From positions 1-64,000 of the forward strand of contig NZ_FOLT01000003.1 of the NCBI RefSeq assembly GCF_900112455.1: a DNA stretch of 64,000 bases, given 5' to 3'. The notes beneath the pieces are model-generated. The model was not told the origin of the DNA. It searched no databases and saw only the letters and a program-made list of their open reading frames with translations. The DNA is from Alkalibacterium subtropicum (GTDB lineage: Bacteria; Bacillota; Bacilli; Lactobacillales; Carnobacteriaceae_A). The translations under genes and the position numbers were made by a program. The number at the start of each line of letters is the position of its first letter. The first letter of the stretch is position 1. Positions 51,193 through 61,625 of this stretch are shown one piece after another.

Positions 51193-51378
51193 TTCTTCTC
51201 CTCCTCTAAGTATGTGATGATAGACCGCAATGATTTGGTTAAAGACGTGATTTCATCCAGCATATTGAACGTGACTTCACATGGGATCCTAGGATGTTTG
51301 ATGCAAAGCAGTCATTTGTCAGTAATTGCTTTTATACGTTTAATGCTTCTTTGTGAATTTTCTTTGAAATTAATCATT

Positions 51379-51387
51379 ATTATAGCA
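51379..51387 (-). promoter_or_regulatory. Extended -10 promoter candidate for the polysaccharide operon
   Basis: TGCTATAAT on the minus strand is a perfect extended -10 element, about 185 nt upstream of the Wzz gene start. No good -35 box is required for such promoters. The leader between is not obviously structured. Confidence 0.5.
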
Positions 51388-51419
51388 GTCAAATATATTT
51401 AAGACGAGCAATAACACTT

Positions 51420-52324
51420 TTTTCAAGAATGCAAAAAAAACAGAAATGAGCACCGCACAAGATAAGACCTCTTGCTGTTTATAGCTGATATAGTTAGATA
51501 GTTTAGTGTTTGATGTGGAATAGCTTTAAGCACTCGGGGAATCGAACGTAATAAGTATAAGTAAGGACCAATTGTGTGAAGGACTTTTTTAGCGCAGCAG
51601 ATGGGTTCATAATCCGCGTCTGTTATGTTCAGATGATAACAGAACGCTTTGGGGCGTGGCTAACGAACTGAAGTATAATACTTTAGTGATGAAAAAAATA
51701 TAAAGTCGAACGGTCATTTTCGTTAAATTTTAGAGCTGATCATTAACTGAATGTTCTATACAGATCCCCCCACTCTTTACTTTGGAAGATATATTTATAA
51801 TAAATAAATTATAGCATTATACAAAAGCGCTTTCATCTCATAGCGACTATAATTAAAATTTTTATCCAAAAAACGAATATAAATAGATAGGCATAAAGGT
51901 GTGTCGAGCTTCACGTTTAAGAAGCTGTTAATCATATGAGGCTTCCAGTCCCTTCACATCCACTTCGCAGCTTTTCTTCAAACAGATTCTTTTGTCAGAA
52001 GGGGAAATCACACACAGTCAGTCATAAAAAGACCAGCAATCCCTGAGAAATGGATCGCTGGCTTCGACATCTAATGTTTCACTGCGTCATTTTCTCACTT
52101 GCTGTTTAACGGATCCGCTTACTCCAATGAACGTGTAAGGAAGCCTATACGATCGCCAGGTGAACAAGATGGTGTGCGCATTCAGTCTGATGATTTTGAC
52201 TTCCATTAGTCTATGTCACTTCCATAACTGTCTTTGTAATCGTCCCTTAATATCCCTTGGACCCAGGTAGTCTATTTGAAAAGAAGACCTCCATAACAGA
52301 GGCCCTTCTCCTGTATTATCCGGT
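51420..52324. other. Gene-poor gap upstream of the polysaccharide operon
   Basis: About 900 bases without a credible gene. GACCAGCAATCC and GGATCGCTGGC (about 52032-52063) form a hairpin. Another short stem GACCTC/GAGGCC lies near 52287-52307, just after the lipoprotein gene. AT-rich in places, no recognisable element. Confidence 0.35.
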
Positions 52325-53560
52325 TTACAAGTCATCAGCGGCATTGTATAAAACGACACCGTCTTCCAGCCACAATAGAATATACTCATCGTCCAGTGGG
52401 TTCAGTAAGATGACGCCGACTTCGCTTGCTTCATAGACTACTTCGCTCAAGTAAATAAAACTCTCTACCATATAGTCGAACTCTTCCTTGACTTCAGGCA
52501 TTTCCGAGAACACGAAGGCATCGGCGATCGCCGTATCATGCGGGGTGACGGCAACGGCCATCATGTCTTCATCGTAATGAATGTCAGCCGTCTGACCTAT
52601 TTCATCATTTTGCAGGAACTCCACGATGACTTCCGGTTCGACGGTATTGCCTTCGCCTATCCCTTCGATGCGCTCAGGCGGGACCATTTCATCCTGGATC
52701 ACTTCTTTTTCAGTTTCTTCCACTTCGTCTTCGACAGGCTCCTCTGCAACTGCCTCTTCGGTTTCAGCCTTTTCTTCTTGCTCATCCTTCTCACTATCTT
52801 CCGCTGCTTTTATATCAAAGAACACGGTGCTGTTTTCATACCACTTGATCAGATACGACTCGTCGACCGGTGCGATCACTGCCTGCTTGCCGCTGGTCGT
52901 TCCGCCATCGAACAGATCGATGTAACCGAATTCATTATTTAGCGTGGCATAATGACCGTCTGGTGATTCCGCGCCGCTTTCTGAGACGGTGGAAATCATC
53001 GGCATCGGCATGTAAGGGATGTTCTCGTCGCCTTCCAGCAATGTGGCCTCGATATCGAACACGATCCACTCATAGCCTTCGGGTGCTTCTTCGTTGTACG
53101 GATTTTCTTCCAGTAAGAACGCATAAGCGTCATCTCCGGTCACAAGATTGCTTAAAGTGACTTCTATTAGACCTTCTTGCGGGTTATAGTCGTCCGCTTC
53201 ATAATCCACGATCTGAACAGCAAACTGGAAGGACTCGCCCAATGGGACCGGGTTGGTACGCTGGCCCAAATTGGCTGAAGGTTTTTCCTCTAATTCTTTT
53301 TCGGTTTCATTTTCTGGTTCTTCAACTTCTGTTTCTTCTGACACTTCTTCCTCTTCTTCGACGATGGCTTCTTCATTATCTTCGGTTTCTTCGGTATCTT
53401 CCGGTTCGTTTTCTGCGGCCACTTCTTCTACACGACTGACTTCTTCTACTATGTCTGCGTCTTCCTGCGTCTCTTCTGCGTCACAGCTCGCCATTGCAAA
53501 TATAAAAGGTGACATGACCATCAGAAGAGGCGCTTTGTTATGAATAAACTTTCCTGACAT
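52325..53560 (-). CDS. Highly acidic lipoprotein with two beta domains
   Basis: The start is set at 53560, with GGGAGG upstream, giving 411 aa. The N-terminal signal ends in a lipobox-like MASC. Then come a Glu-rich linker (about residues 20-95, mostly E, V, T and D), a beta domain of DUF4352-like character (about 100-250, LGESFQFAVQIVDY), a second Glu-rich linker and a C-terminal domain of unknown fold. It is probably an anchored cell-surface protein with spacers that push the beta domain through the wall. No enzyme motif. It is separate from the polysaccharide operon. Confidence 0.65.
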   Translation of the reverse strand: MSGKFIHNKAPLLMVMSPFIFAMASCDAEETQEDADIVEEVSRVEEVAAENEPEDTEETEDNEEAIVEEEEEVSEETEVEEPENETEKELEEKPSANLGQRTNPVPLGESFQFAVQIVDYEADDYNPQEGLIEVTLSNLVTGDDAYAFLLEENPYNEEAPEGYEWIVFDIEATLLEGDENIPYMPMPMISTVSESGAESPDGHYATLNNEFGYIDLFDGGTTSGKQAVIAPVDESYLIKWYENSTVFFDIKAAEDSEKDEQEEKAETEEAVAEEPVEDEVEETEKEVIQDEMVPPERIEGIGEGNTVEPEVIVEFLQNDEIGQTADIHYDEDMMAVAVTPHDTAIADAFVFSEMPEVKEEFDYMVESFIYLSEVVYEASEVGVILLNPLDDEYILLWLEDGVVLYNAADDL

Positions 53561-53710
53561 TATTCTTTTCACCTCCCACTTTTTGTCCTTATTTAACTTG
53601 AGAGTAGCACTTTCACGTTTGAATATTCAAATGAAATGAATCACAATAACACTTATTTTTTACGGTCGTTCTTTATCCATTAAAAGTTGAAAAATTTTTT
53701 TAAAAGTCAA

Positions 53711-53742
53711 AAAAACTGCTCATTATACTTGAGCAGTTTTAT
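53711..53742. terminator. Hairpin upstream of the acidic lipoprotein gene
   Basis: AAAACTGCTC pairs with GAGCAGTTTT across 9 nt, flanked by A- and T-runs; bidirectional terminator shape. Confidence 0.55.
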
Positions 53743-53763
53743 CATTATTCAATTAGACTATTT

Positions 53764-53985
53764 TGTCAGGCTTCTGACAAAATAACCCATATTTATAGTT
53801 CAAATCATCTTTATCTTAAGGAGTTTGACCAAAATCACTTTCAACTTCTTAAGTTTAGTTCTTATCTTAAGAAGTTTAGCCAATTCACCAACCGACTGCT
53901 TACGATTACCGATTATCTTCAGCACTTTCACCCAATACGAAAAAAACTTCTGAAGATTAATTAATAGCATTCAGAAGTTCTAACA
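53764..53985. repeat. Array A6: 51-bp lattice with the same arm as A4/A5
   Basis: First arms start at 53764 (TGTCAGG), 53815 (CTTAAGGAGTT), 53866 (CTTAAGAAGTT), 53917 (CTTCAGCACTT) and 53968 (ATTCAGAAGTT), exactly 51 bp apart. Inverted arms start at 53845, 53895 and 53946 (ACTTCTTAAG, ACTGCTTACG, ACTTCTGAAG). The first unit is part of a TGTCAGG/CTGACA hairpin that also opens A4. The last unit lies in the 3' end of the gene at 53957 and forms a stem (AACTTCTGAA with TTCAGAAGTT) that may end that gene. Confidence 0.75.
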
Positions 53986-54262
53986 GATCGTCCAATGGTT
54001 CATAGCCTTCATCATTGAAGAGATATTTCCTGACTTCTCCATTGACCGTTGCTGTGACCAATCCCATTACCTGCCCTTCTTTTTTTCGGAAGGTCATCGG
54101 CAGTTTACCGAAATATTCCGAATCGAATGATGCGGTAATAAATTTCTTTTTATTCAGCTTAATCATTCGAATAAAGTTAAAAATATCATATTTAATTTCT
54201 TCTTCAACCGTTAAGTCCTTAGCTTTCATTAACTTATAAATTTCCATTTCAGTATATATCAA
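53957..54262 (-). CDS. Hypothetical protein (101 aa)
   Basis: A TTG start at 54262 lies 6 nt after AAGGAGT. The product is a small soluble alpha/beta protein with no membrane part (KKKFITASFDSEYFG, then MGLVTATVNGEVRKYLF). No family recognised. Its last codons overlap the final unit of array A6. Alone on the minus strand. Confidence 0.55.
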   Translation of the reverse strand: MIYTEMEIYKLMKAKDLTVEEEIKYDIFNFIRMIKLNKKKFITASFDSEYFGKLPMTFRKKEGQVMGLVTATVNGEVRKYLFNDEGYEPLDDLLELLNAIN

Positions 54263-54522
54263 CTGTCTACTCCTTATCTGATTTTTTCTATTTCTTTCGA
54301 CACATTATAAGTTTACCTCTTCCATGCCTTGCATTATGTTTATACACTATGATTATATAACTAATTCACCGCATACTTCAGATTATTTCTAAACTTTTTA
54401 AGCCTGTCAAATTCTACAGGGTTCTACTCGTATCTACTAGCGTCTCGACTTAATCCTGCTTAATATGCTTCTCTTCATTTAGTACTTTAATCATTGTCGG
54501 TATTTCACTTCCTTCAACTAAC

Positions 54523-54732
54523 TTATACCTGCCCTGTCCATACATCTTTCTCGTAAAATTCACCAGGTTTTGCAGTTTTGAAGGGATTATCAAGTTTAGT
54601 AATTAGAGATATATTTCCATTTCCATCTATTCTCACAAAATATTCTTTGTCAAGACTCACGTTATCTGCTTCAGTTGCGGGTATAATGAGGACGATAGAA
54701 TCTCCTTGTTTACATAATTTAGCCGTTGCCAT
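54523..54732 (-). CDS. AbrB/MazE-like antitoxin, orphan
   Basis: The start at 54732 is chosen for AGGAG spacing; product about 69 aa. TAKLCKQGDSIVLIIPATEA fits the swapped-hairpin AbrB/MazE DNA-binding fold (K-x-G-S-x-V-hydrophobic-x-I-P), followed by an acidic C-terminal tail that would bind a toxin. No toxin gene lies next to it on either side, so it is either an orphan or the remnant of a toxin-antitoxin pair. Confidence 0.6.
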   Translation of the reverse strand: MATAKLCKQGDSIVLIIPATEADNVSLDKEYFVRIDGNGNISLITKLDNPFKTAKPGEFYEKDVWTGQV

Positions 54733-54904
54733 TTTCATCACTCCTCTTAATTAATTATACTAAACCACGCCTTATAACATATAGTACTTGTACTTAGACT
54801 ATTGGCATATGTGCAGCAACAAAGCATTTCTCACTGTTGTGTTTTCCATTTTGGAGCATGAATGATTCTAACATACTAGTGTTACTAGGAACTTTTTATA
54901 TAAA

Positions 54905-54955
54905 AAAAAAAACAGGCATATAGCAAATCGCAATTGATTTGCTATATGCCTGTTC
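54905..54955 (-). terminator. Terminator of the two-gene module
   Basis: AACAGGCATATAGCAAATC and GATTTGCTATATGCCTGTT form a 19-bp perfect stem with a 6-nt loop, followed on the minus strand by a long T-run. It directly follows the gene at 54962. Confidence 0.92.
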
Positions 54956-54961
54956 AGAAAT

Positions 54962-56380
54962 TTAGATTTCATCAAACATTCTATCTATCTCTTCTATTTC
55001 TATTTGTAATCTCTTAGATATCTCGCTCTGAATGAACTCATCTTTTATTTGTGCTATGAATCTGACATCTGTAAATAAATGAGTTATGGTATTAAGTAAA
55101 CTACCGATATCTAAATTCTTAGGATTGTTTGTAATACTAGCATTGATGATAGTACTATTAGAAGCAATAGCATTTGATATCAATAGTATTTTTCTGGTTC
55201 TTACCTCATACAAATCTTTAGACTCTTCTTCCTTCCGAAAGAGGCCATGTGTTAAAGAAATTATGATATCGAAAAGTTTTGATACAACAAAAGAAGATCC
55301 TACTATTTTAACGTCTCGAGAAAAACACAAGGCGTCATAATTCTCTTTATATAATTTGCTGGCAAAATCTTCATTTATACTTGATAAAACTGGTACGGGC
55401 AATCCCAGTTTAGTGAATTCATCTGATTTCAAGTGCTGAGCCTGTGCAAACACTGCAGCTGGCAAATTCAGATAGTCTATCACAGACATATCATAAGCTT
55501 CTTTAAACATTAGCCACATTGGAACTGCTTCTGGTGTGATCAGCATTTTCTTACTACCTGTTATAGGATCTATTCTTATAACCCGATTGGAATGAAACGA
55601 GTGAAAGGTAATACAATCTGTGAGAATGTTCGCAGTACCAAAAGCCCATCCTAGAATGGGATCGTGTCCCAGGGTATACATCCTATGATATTTCCCCCCC
55701 ATATTAATACCAAGATCTCTAGAACCCCTGGTAATATCGTACGGTGGAGTTTGATAAAGCAATTGAATCCAATAACCTGTTTTATGTTTGTTCAAGTGTT
55801 TATCACGATAATCATCATTTGCTTCTCTGTGTGCTTTCTCAATTGAATTATCATTATGCGCTAATCTGTCATCAGAATCGAATTTTTCCCCGTAATTAAA
55901 TTTTTCAGCGACATATGGAAAAACCAATGATTTTGCTACCTGTAATGCAGTAGCTATTGCAAGAAATGATAAATCAGTTTTGTTGGCTATGCTTGTTTTT
56001 CTTGAAAACTCTTTATTAATCTGATTCAATTCCTGAAATGTTTCCTGGATCTCTGCTTCAGTCATCAAATCCTCTAGAACTACGGGATCAGGTTCAGCAA
56101 TGTTTGCCTGAGCTACTATTTCATCCCAATCTTCAAGCTGAGGTTTATGTTCAAGTTTTCTATCTTCACTACGTTTATCAATCTTTGTTGATAAACTCAT
56201 GATATCTTTTTTTCTCCCTAGCGATGCTAGAAGTTCTAACGACGCTTCTTTATTCTTGTCTGCACTCTGTCGTGCTGAAGATAATTCCTCATCATTAATG
56301 ATCGACTTGGAAATATCTTGATTCATTTTAAGTACTTTATTTATTTCCATTTCTTCTTCAGAATAGTCAAAACGACTCAA
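54962..56380 (-). CDS. Large protein of an uncharacterised two-gene module
   Basis: A 472-aa protein with a TTG start 2 nt after the stop of its partner gene, so translation is coupled. Not recognised. Residues 1-130 are charged, helical and Ala/Glu/Lys-rich. A central domain (about 195-300) has the distinctive motifs YDITRGSRDLGINMGGKYH and LGHDPILGWAFGTANILTD, with several His, Gly and Trp. The C-terminus is helical, with a weakly hydrophobic section around 345-415. No nuclease or ATPase motif is evident. Low-GC composition compared with the flanks suggests acquisition. A defence or toxin role is possible but is a guess from context. Confidence 0.7.
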   Translation of the reverse strand: MSRFDYSEEEMEINKVLKMNQDISKSIINDEELSSARQSADKNKEASLELLASLGRKKDIMSLSTKIDKRSEDRKLEHKPQLEDWDEIVAQANIAEPDPVVLEDLMTEAEIQETFQELNQINKEFSRKTSIANKTDLSFLAIATALQVAKSLVFPYVAEKFNYGEKFDSDDRLAHNDNSIEKAHREANDDYRDKHLNKHKTGYWIQLLYQTPPYDITRGSRDLGINMGGKYHRMYTLGHDPILGWAFGTANILTDCITFHSFHSNRVIRIDPITGSKKMLITPEAVPMWLMFKEAYDMSVIDYLNLPAAVFAQAQHLKSDEFTKLGLPVPVLSSINEDFASKLYKENYDALCFSRDVKIVGSSFVVSKLFDIIISLTHGLFRKEEESKDLYEVRTRKILLISNAIASNSTIINASITNNPKNLDIGSLLNTITHLFTDVRFIAQIKDEFIQSEISKRLQIEIEEIDRMFDEI

Positions 56381-56382
56381 AG

Positions 56383-56934
56383 TTAACGCCCCCGACCCAA
56401 ATCATGTTCTAAGTCTTTAATAGCAGACTGTAACAGAACATTAAGACCGTTCAGATATTCCATTCTTTCTTTATCAGCATCTGATTCTTCTTTCATCGCT
56501 TTTAATATTGCAGTTTGTTTAGCTAAAGCATTTTTATAGAGTAATTCTTTTGCTTCTCTTAGTCTTTTATTTTTCACGTGAGAAGCTACACCTAATCCAG
56601 CACCGCCTAAAACTACAGCTGGAGCTGCTAACACAGCGATCCCCGCAGCCATCCCGCCACCAATAACAGAACCAGCTGCCGCCAAGCCACTAGTGATTCC
56701 GGCTGCACTCAAACCAGCGACTGAACCACCCAAGTATAGGCCTGCAAACCCAATACCAGAACCAACTCCTACACCTACTGCTCCTGCTAATGCTTCGCCT
56801 ATTGGGGAATCCTGTATTCTTCTAGATTTATCCTTTAAAGCAACATCTGCCTCGTCAATAACGCTCTGAGCCGTTTTTAAAGCATCTGTACTCTGAAACT
56901 TCATATCTTTCTTCTTTTTGACGTATTCACCCAT
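56383..56934 (-). CDS. Glycine-zipper membrane protein (module partner)
   Basis: A 183-aa protein: charged N-terminus, then about 65 residues (48-115) of Gly/Ala-rich hydrophobic sequence (GVGVGSGIGFAGLYLGG, GLAAAGSVIGGGMAAGI), then a basic and helical C-terminus. The GxxxG repeats are typical of glycine-zipper proteins that insert into membranes, often forming pores. A good GGAGGAAGA site precedes the start. It is the first gene of a two-gene unit with a strong terminator. A membrane-damaging effector or its membrane partner is a reasonable hypothesis only. Confidence 0.7.
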   Translation of the reverse strand: MGEYVKKKKDMKFQSTDALKTAQSVIDEADVALKDKSRRIQDSPIGEALAGAVGVGVGSGIGFAGLYLGGSVAGLSAAGITSGLAAAGSVIGGGMAAGIAVLAAPAVVLGGAGLGVASHVKNKRLREAKELLYKNALAKQTAILKAMKEESDADKERMEYLNGLNVLLQSAIKDLEHDLGRGR

Positions 56935-57402
56935 GTTAAATCTTCCTCCTGTTTTTAAGTTTATTCTTTATAAGACTATTATTGAACAGATAATTAACAA
57001 TCACCTATCACAAATATTTATGTAATATTAGTAATTATACAGCTTACGCGGTAAGCGCTATCATTTAGTGATGATATAAATTATCACTCTCCCTTTTAGC
57101 GTAAATCATTATTGTCATTTTAAACACTATACCCTATCGTACGAGAATTTCATTAAAACTCTAAAACCAATTTAAGTATATCATTTTATATTTAATAATT
57201 CATACTTTTATAAGTGATTTATGTTAAAAAGTTAGCTATAGTCTAGTTTATTTCATCTTGTAGAAAAACTAAACTAATTCATCTTTATAGTGATGAATTA
57301 GTTTAGTTATACTTTAGCTTTTACCTTAATTTTTTCAATCAAAATAAGCCAAGCCCAACTGATTCTGCAGTTGGGCTTGGCTTTTTACAGTTACGATTAC
57401 GA
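56935..57402. other. AT-rich gap with two terminator hairpins
   Basis: Between the module and the GH5 gene lie two stems: AACTAAACTAATTCATC with GATGAATTAGTTTAGTT (about 57268-57309), and AGCCAAGCCCAACT with AGTTGGGCTTGGCT (about 57346-57382), the second followed on both sides by T/A-runs and ending the GH5 gene on the minus strand. The rest (56935-57265) is very AT-rich and probably holds the promoter of the module. Confidence 0.6.
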
Positions 57403-58518
57403 TTAAACTTGCGCCCATCCACGAGCGATGGCGCGGCTGACGTCCCAGGCGTCCTTGCCGATTCTGTCCGGGGTATTCACGGTATCGATCGACAGTTTGT
57501 AAGTCCAGTAGAAGTAGCCGTCGCCTTTGTTCCAGGCGTCGACTGAAGCTCCCCACAATTCATTGTAGAAACTAGTGACTTCGTCGTCGGTCATGTTCGG
57601 CTGGTTTTGGGCGATATGCTGGTTAAAGAGACACCACTCGCCGGTCACCACAGGGACATACTGGGAGACCTTTTCGATCTGGGTCCCGATCTGATTCAGG
57701 TGCGCCTTATAATGCTCCAGGTTTTCTTGGTCCGGTTCATTGTTGAATACCAGGTAATGGTGGGTATCGAGCATGACGTTATCGAAAGTCCGGTCCTTGA
57801 AAAACCCTTCCCACGCCATTAAGTCAAAACCGTCATGGAACACGATGGTCTTGTCGGAAGGCAGAACCTTACGCAGCCGGTCGTAGGCTTCCTGATAAAA
57901 ATCATAGAGAAAGGCAAACGATATCGGTCCGCTGCCTTCAGCGAGCTCTTGATCTCTCGGCTCGAACTGGTCCTGGGGATCGATGATGTCCCACATCTCA
58001 GGAGTCAGCGGTTCGTTCAGGACTTCGATGCCAAACAGGGCCGAATCGTCTTTATAGCGTTCGGCCAGCCGCGTCAGGACATCCAGGACGAACTCGACTT
58101 CTTCAGGATGCTGGGCCCACTTACAGACCCCGGAGATCCCGCCGTTGTCGAAGGCATTCTGACTGTATGGAGCCGTGTGCAGATCGATCAGCACCTTCAG
58201 TCCATATGCACGTGCCCAGTTGAACGCCCGGTCCAGCTCGTCGATGCAGCCAATAAAAGGCTCGCGGTCACCGAAGATGAAATGCGGCACCGGGATGCGC
58301 ACCACATTGAAACCGGCCGCAGCAATCTTAACAAAATCGCCTTCTGTAATAAACGTCGCTCGGTGGGTTTTGATTTTTTCTTCGTAAGCCGCTGGATCCA
58401 TGTCATGCGCTAAGTAATATTCGTCGGTTGAAGGTGTTCGGTCGAAAAGCCGCGGTGTCATCCACTTCTCCAAGACCAGCCAGGCGCCCAGGTTCACGCC
58501 TTTGATTTTTTCTTCCAT
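57403..58518 (-). CDS. Cellulase-family glucanase, GH5 (GH5_9-like)
   Basis: A 371-aa GH5 enzyme with no signal peptide. The start NLGAWLVLEKWMTPRLF and the motifs LIDLHTAPYSQN, GIEVLNEPLT (acid/base Glu) and PVVTGEWCLF (nucleophile Glu) resemble exo-beta-1,3-glucanases of subfamily 9. It is cytoplasmic, so it should act on imported gluco-oligosaccharides. It lies about 70 nt after the GH1 gene on the same strand; a terminator follows. Confidence 0.88.
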   Translation of the reverse strand: MEEKIKGVNLGAWLVLEKWMTPRLFDRTPSTDEYYLAHDMDPAAYEEKIKTHRATFITEGDFVKIAAAGFNVVRIPVPHFIFGDREPFIGCIDELDRAFNWARAYGLKVLIDLHTAPYSQNAFDNGGISGVCKWAQHPEEVEFVLDVLTRLAERYKDDSALFGIEVLNEPLTPEMWDIIDPQDQFEPRDQELAEGSGPISFAFLYDFYQEAYDRLRKVLPSDKTIVFHDGFDLMAWEGFFKDRTFDNVMLDTHHYLVFNNEPDQENLEHYKAHLNQIGTQIEKVSQYVPVVTGEWCLFNQHIAQNQPNMTDDEVTSFYNELWGASVDAWNKGDGYFYWTYKLSIDTVNTPDRIGKDAWDVSRAIARGWAQV

Positions 58519-58587
58519 TAATCAATCGTCTCCTTTTTCTGCAAAATACATCTCTATTCGTCAGGTCTTGTCTTCCATGTCGCTCAT

Positions 58588-60054
<1,467 letters not shown>

Positions 60055-60083
60055 TTACTTCATTCACTCATCAGTCTGCGGGT

Positions 60084-60983
60084 TCAATGCATGCTGGCAT
60101 AAACGGCGCCCAGGATGTTGGAATTGTTCTTGAAGGCGCAGGTATCGATGACCAGCGGTTCAAAAATCGTTCCAAATACTGGGGAGAGGGTCCTCAGTTC
60201 CGCATACTGCCGCTTGAGTTCTTCAAGTACGATCGGCTGCGCACTGATGCCTCCGCCGATCAGGACTTTTTCCATATTCAAGATGGCCTGAAGGTTCACG
60301 ATGAGGTTCAGGAGTCGGGTTATGTAAGCCGAAAACAACGCATTCAGAGCGGGGTTGTTTTTCCTGTTTATGGCTTCAAAGACTTTCTCGCCGTCATAAG
60401 GCTTTTGCATCCTAAGCATTTCGCCGCATCTTGCGATGAAATCGACCGCCGACAGTTCATAACCTATGATGTTATTCTTATTGGGATCAAAGGGATTCTT
60501 TGTAATAAAGCTCAGTTCCCCAGCCTGAAAGGTATTCCCCTGGTGCAGCTTCCCGTCAATGATGACACCGCCGCCGACGCCTGTGCCCAGGATGATCGCG
60601 ATCCCGTCTTTGACGCCTTGAAGGTTCCCCAGCCAGAGTTCGCATAAAGCGGCTGCTTTGCCGTCATTGATGATCGTACAGCGTTTCCCGTACGTTTCCT
60701 TGAAATACGTTTTGAAATTGAAGGTGTGCAGATACTTGAGGGAGCCGCCGAAATACACGATCCCTTTTTCGGAATCGACTTTCCCCGGCAGACTCATCGC
60801 TACAGCTTCAACTGAATCCATGTCGACTTGTCGGCAGATCTCGTCGATCGTTTCTAAAAAGCCCTTTAAATTACCGGGCGACGGCACTTTCTGTTTATTA
60901 TCCAGCATGCCGTCTGCATAGACACAGGCAGATTTGATATTCGTTCCGCCCACATCGATGCCAAGCGTACAGGTTTTATTCAT
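60084..60983 (-). CDS. ROK-family sugar kinase (BglK-like)
   Basis: A 299-aa ROK protein: LGIDVGGTNIKSA (ATP motif) and LGTGVGGGVIIDGKLHQGN. The usual CxCGxxGCxE zinc motif of ROK glucokinases is absent (GELSFITKNPFD is found there instead), as in beta-glucoside kinases of the BglK type, which phosphorylate cellobiose and gentiobiose inside the cell. Next to a GH1 6-phospho-beta-glucosidase this makes sense: import, phosphorylation, then cleavage. It is the first gene of the GH5-GH1-ROK locus, behind a palindromic operator-like box. Confidence 0.85.
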   Translation of the reverse strand: MNKTCTLGIDVGGTNIKSACVYADGMLDNKQKVPSPGNLKGFLETIDEICRQVDMDSVEAVAMSLPGKVDSEKGIVYFGGSLKYLHTFNFKTYFKETYGKRCTIINDGKAAALCELWLGNLQGVKDGIAIILGTGVGGGVIIDGKLHQGNTFQAGELSFITKNPFDPNKNNIIGYELSAVDFIARCGEMLRMQKPYDGEKVFEAINRKNNPALNALFSAYITRLLNLIVNLQAILNMEKVLIGGGISAQPIVLEELKRQYAELRTLSPVFGTIFEPLVIDTCAFKNNSNILGAVYASMH

Positions 60984-61011
60984 ATTATCCCTCCATATCG
61001 AACAATTATGT

Positions 61012-61034
61012 TAAGCGCTTAACTGAAAGCGCTA
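61012..61034 (-). promoter_or_regulatory. Operator-like palindrome and cre-like box
   Basis: TTAAGCGCTTAA (about 61013-61024) is a perfect 12-bp palindrome of LacI-family type, next to TGAAAGCGCTACA, a cre-like box. They lie 30-50 nt upstream of the ROK kinase gene and may control the beta-glucoside locus. Confidence 0.55.
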
Positions 61035-61202
61035 CAGTTATTCCTATTATACGCTAAATCGGTTGGAAGTGTAACCGGGTATTTATAAATTCTCGAGACA
61101 GACGGCTCAGCGGTAAATCTACGCCGTTTCGTTTGTGAAGGTTTCTAAGTAATTTTTCGCCTTGTGCTAAATATCCTTTTATTGAAGGTCCAGTATGTGC
61201 TA

Positions 61203-61365
61203 TTCGTAAGTGACTGCTTTTTTTGGATCCGCTTCTAGCAGTAAATGCTTCTCGGTATAAGTGCAGCTTAAAATCCTGTTCACTTGTACCGAATAAGGCT
61301 ATTCGATATGAGTGCAGCTGATAATTCCATTCACTCATACCGATAAAGGCTTTTCGGTATGAGTG
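61203..61365. repeat. Array A7: 51-bp-period CACTCATACCGA repeat
   Basis: Arms like TCGGTATGAGTG start at about 61204, 61251, 61302 and 61353 (51-bp steps for the last three); inverted arms like CACTCATACCGA start at about 61280 and 61331. The last pair (61331-61342 and 61353-61364) is perfectly complementary with centres 22 bp apart. Because the period is 51 bp a reading frame across it shows a 17-residue repeat (HSYRKAFIGMSEWNYQL, HSYRIALFGTSEQDFKL), but this frame has no ribosome site and is not taken as a gene. Confidence 0.75.
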
Positions 61366-61425
61366 AGGCCTCCTTTCTTCCAAACTCCTCCCGAATAAAA
61401 TGGAGCGAGTGGATACTATCAAAAA

Positions 61426-61476
61426 ACGTGCATCACATTACCCGCATGTATCATAAGCGGGTAATGTGATGCACGT
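61426..61476 (-). terminator. Large perfect hairpin downstream of the SAP-like gene
   Basis: ACGTGCATCACATTACCCGC and its full reverse complement form a 20-bp stem with an 11-nt loop; a T/A-rich stretch follows. A second stem CCCAGACATAT/ATATGTCTGGG lies at about 61522-61551. Both lie after the minus-strand gene ending at 61626. Confidence 0.65.
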
Positions 61477-61625
61477 CTTATTGCTATTTACAGATTATCG
61501 ATGATTGAAAAGCAACGCACTCCCAGACATATGCTCTAGAATATGTCTGGGAAAGGCGCAAGGTAATCATTCAATACAAGAGCCTTGTTCCTGACTTTGT
61601 CCCTTACAAACGAACCAGCCTTCAA

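Noticed and set aside
51214-51402. 62-codon plus-strand frame upstream of the Wzz gene
   Set aside because: No ribosome site; it overlaps the probable promoter and leader of the polysaccharide operon.
61054-61422. 122-codon repeat protein gene
   Set aside because: The frame is array A7 read in steps of 17 codons; no ribosome site, and the pattern is explained by the non-coding lattice.
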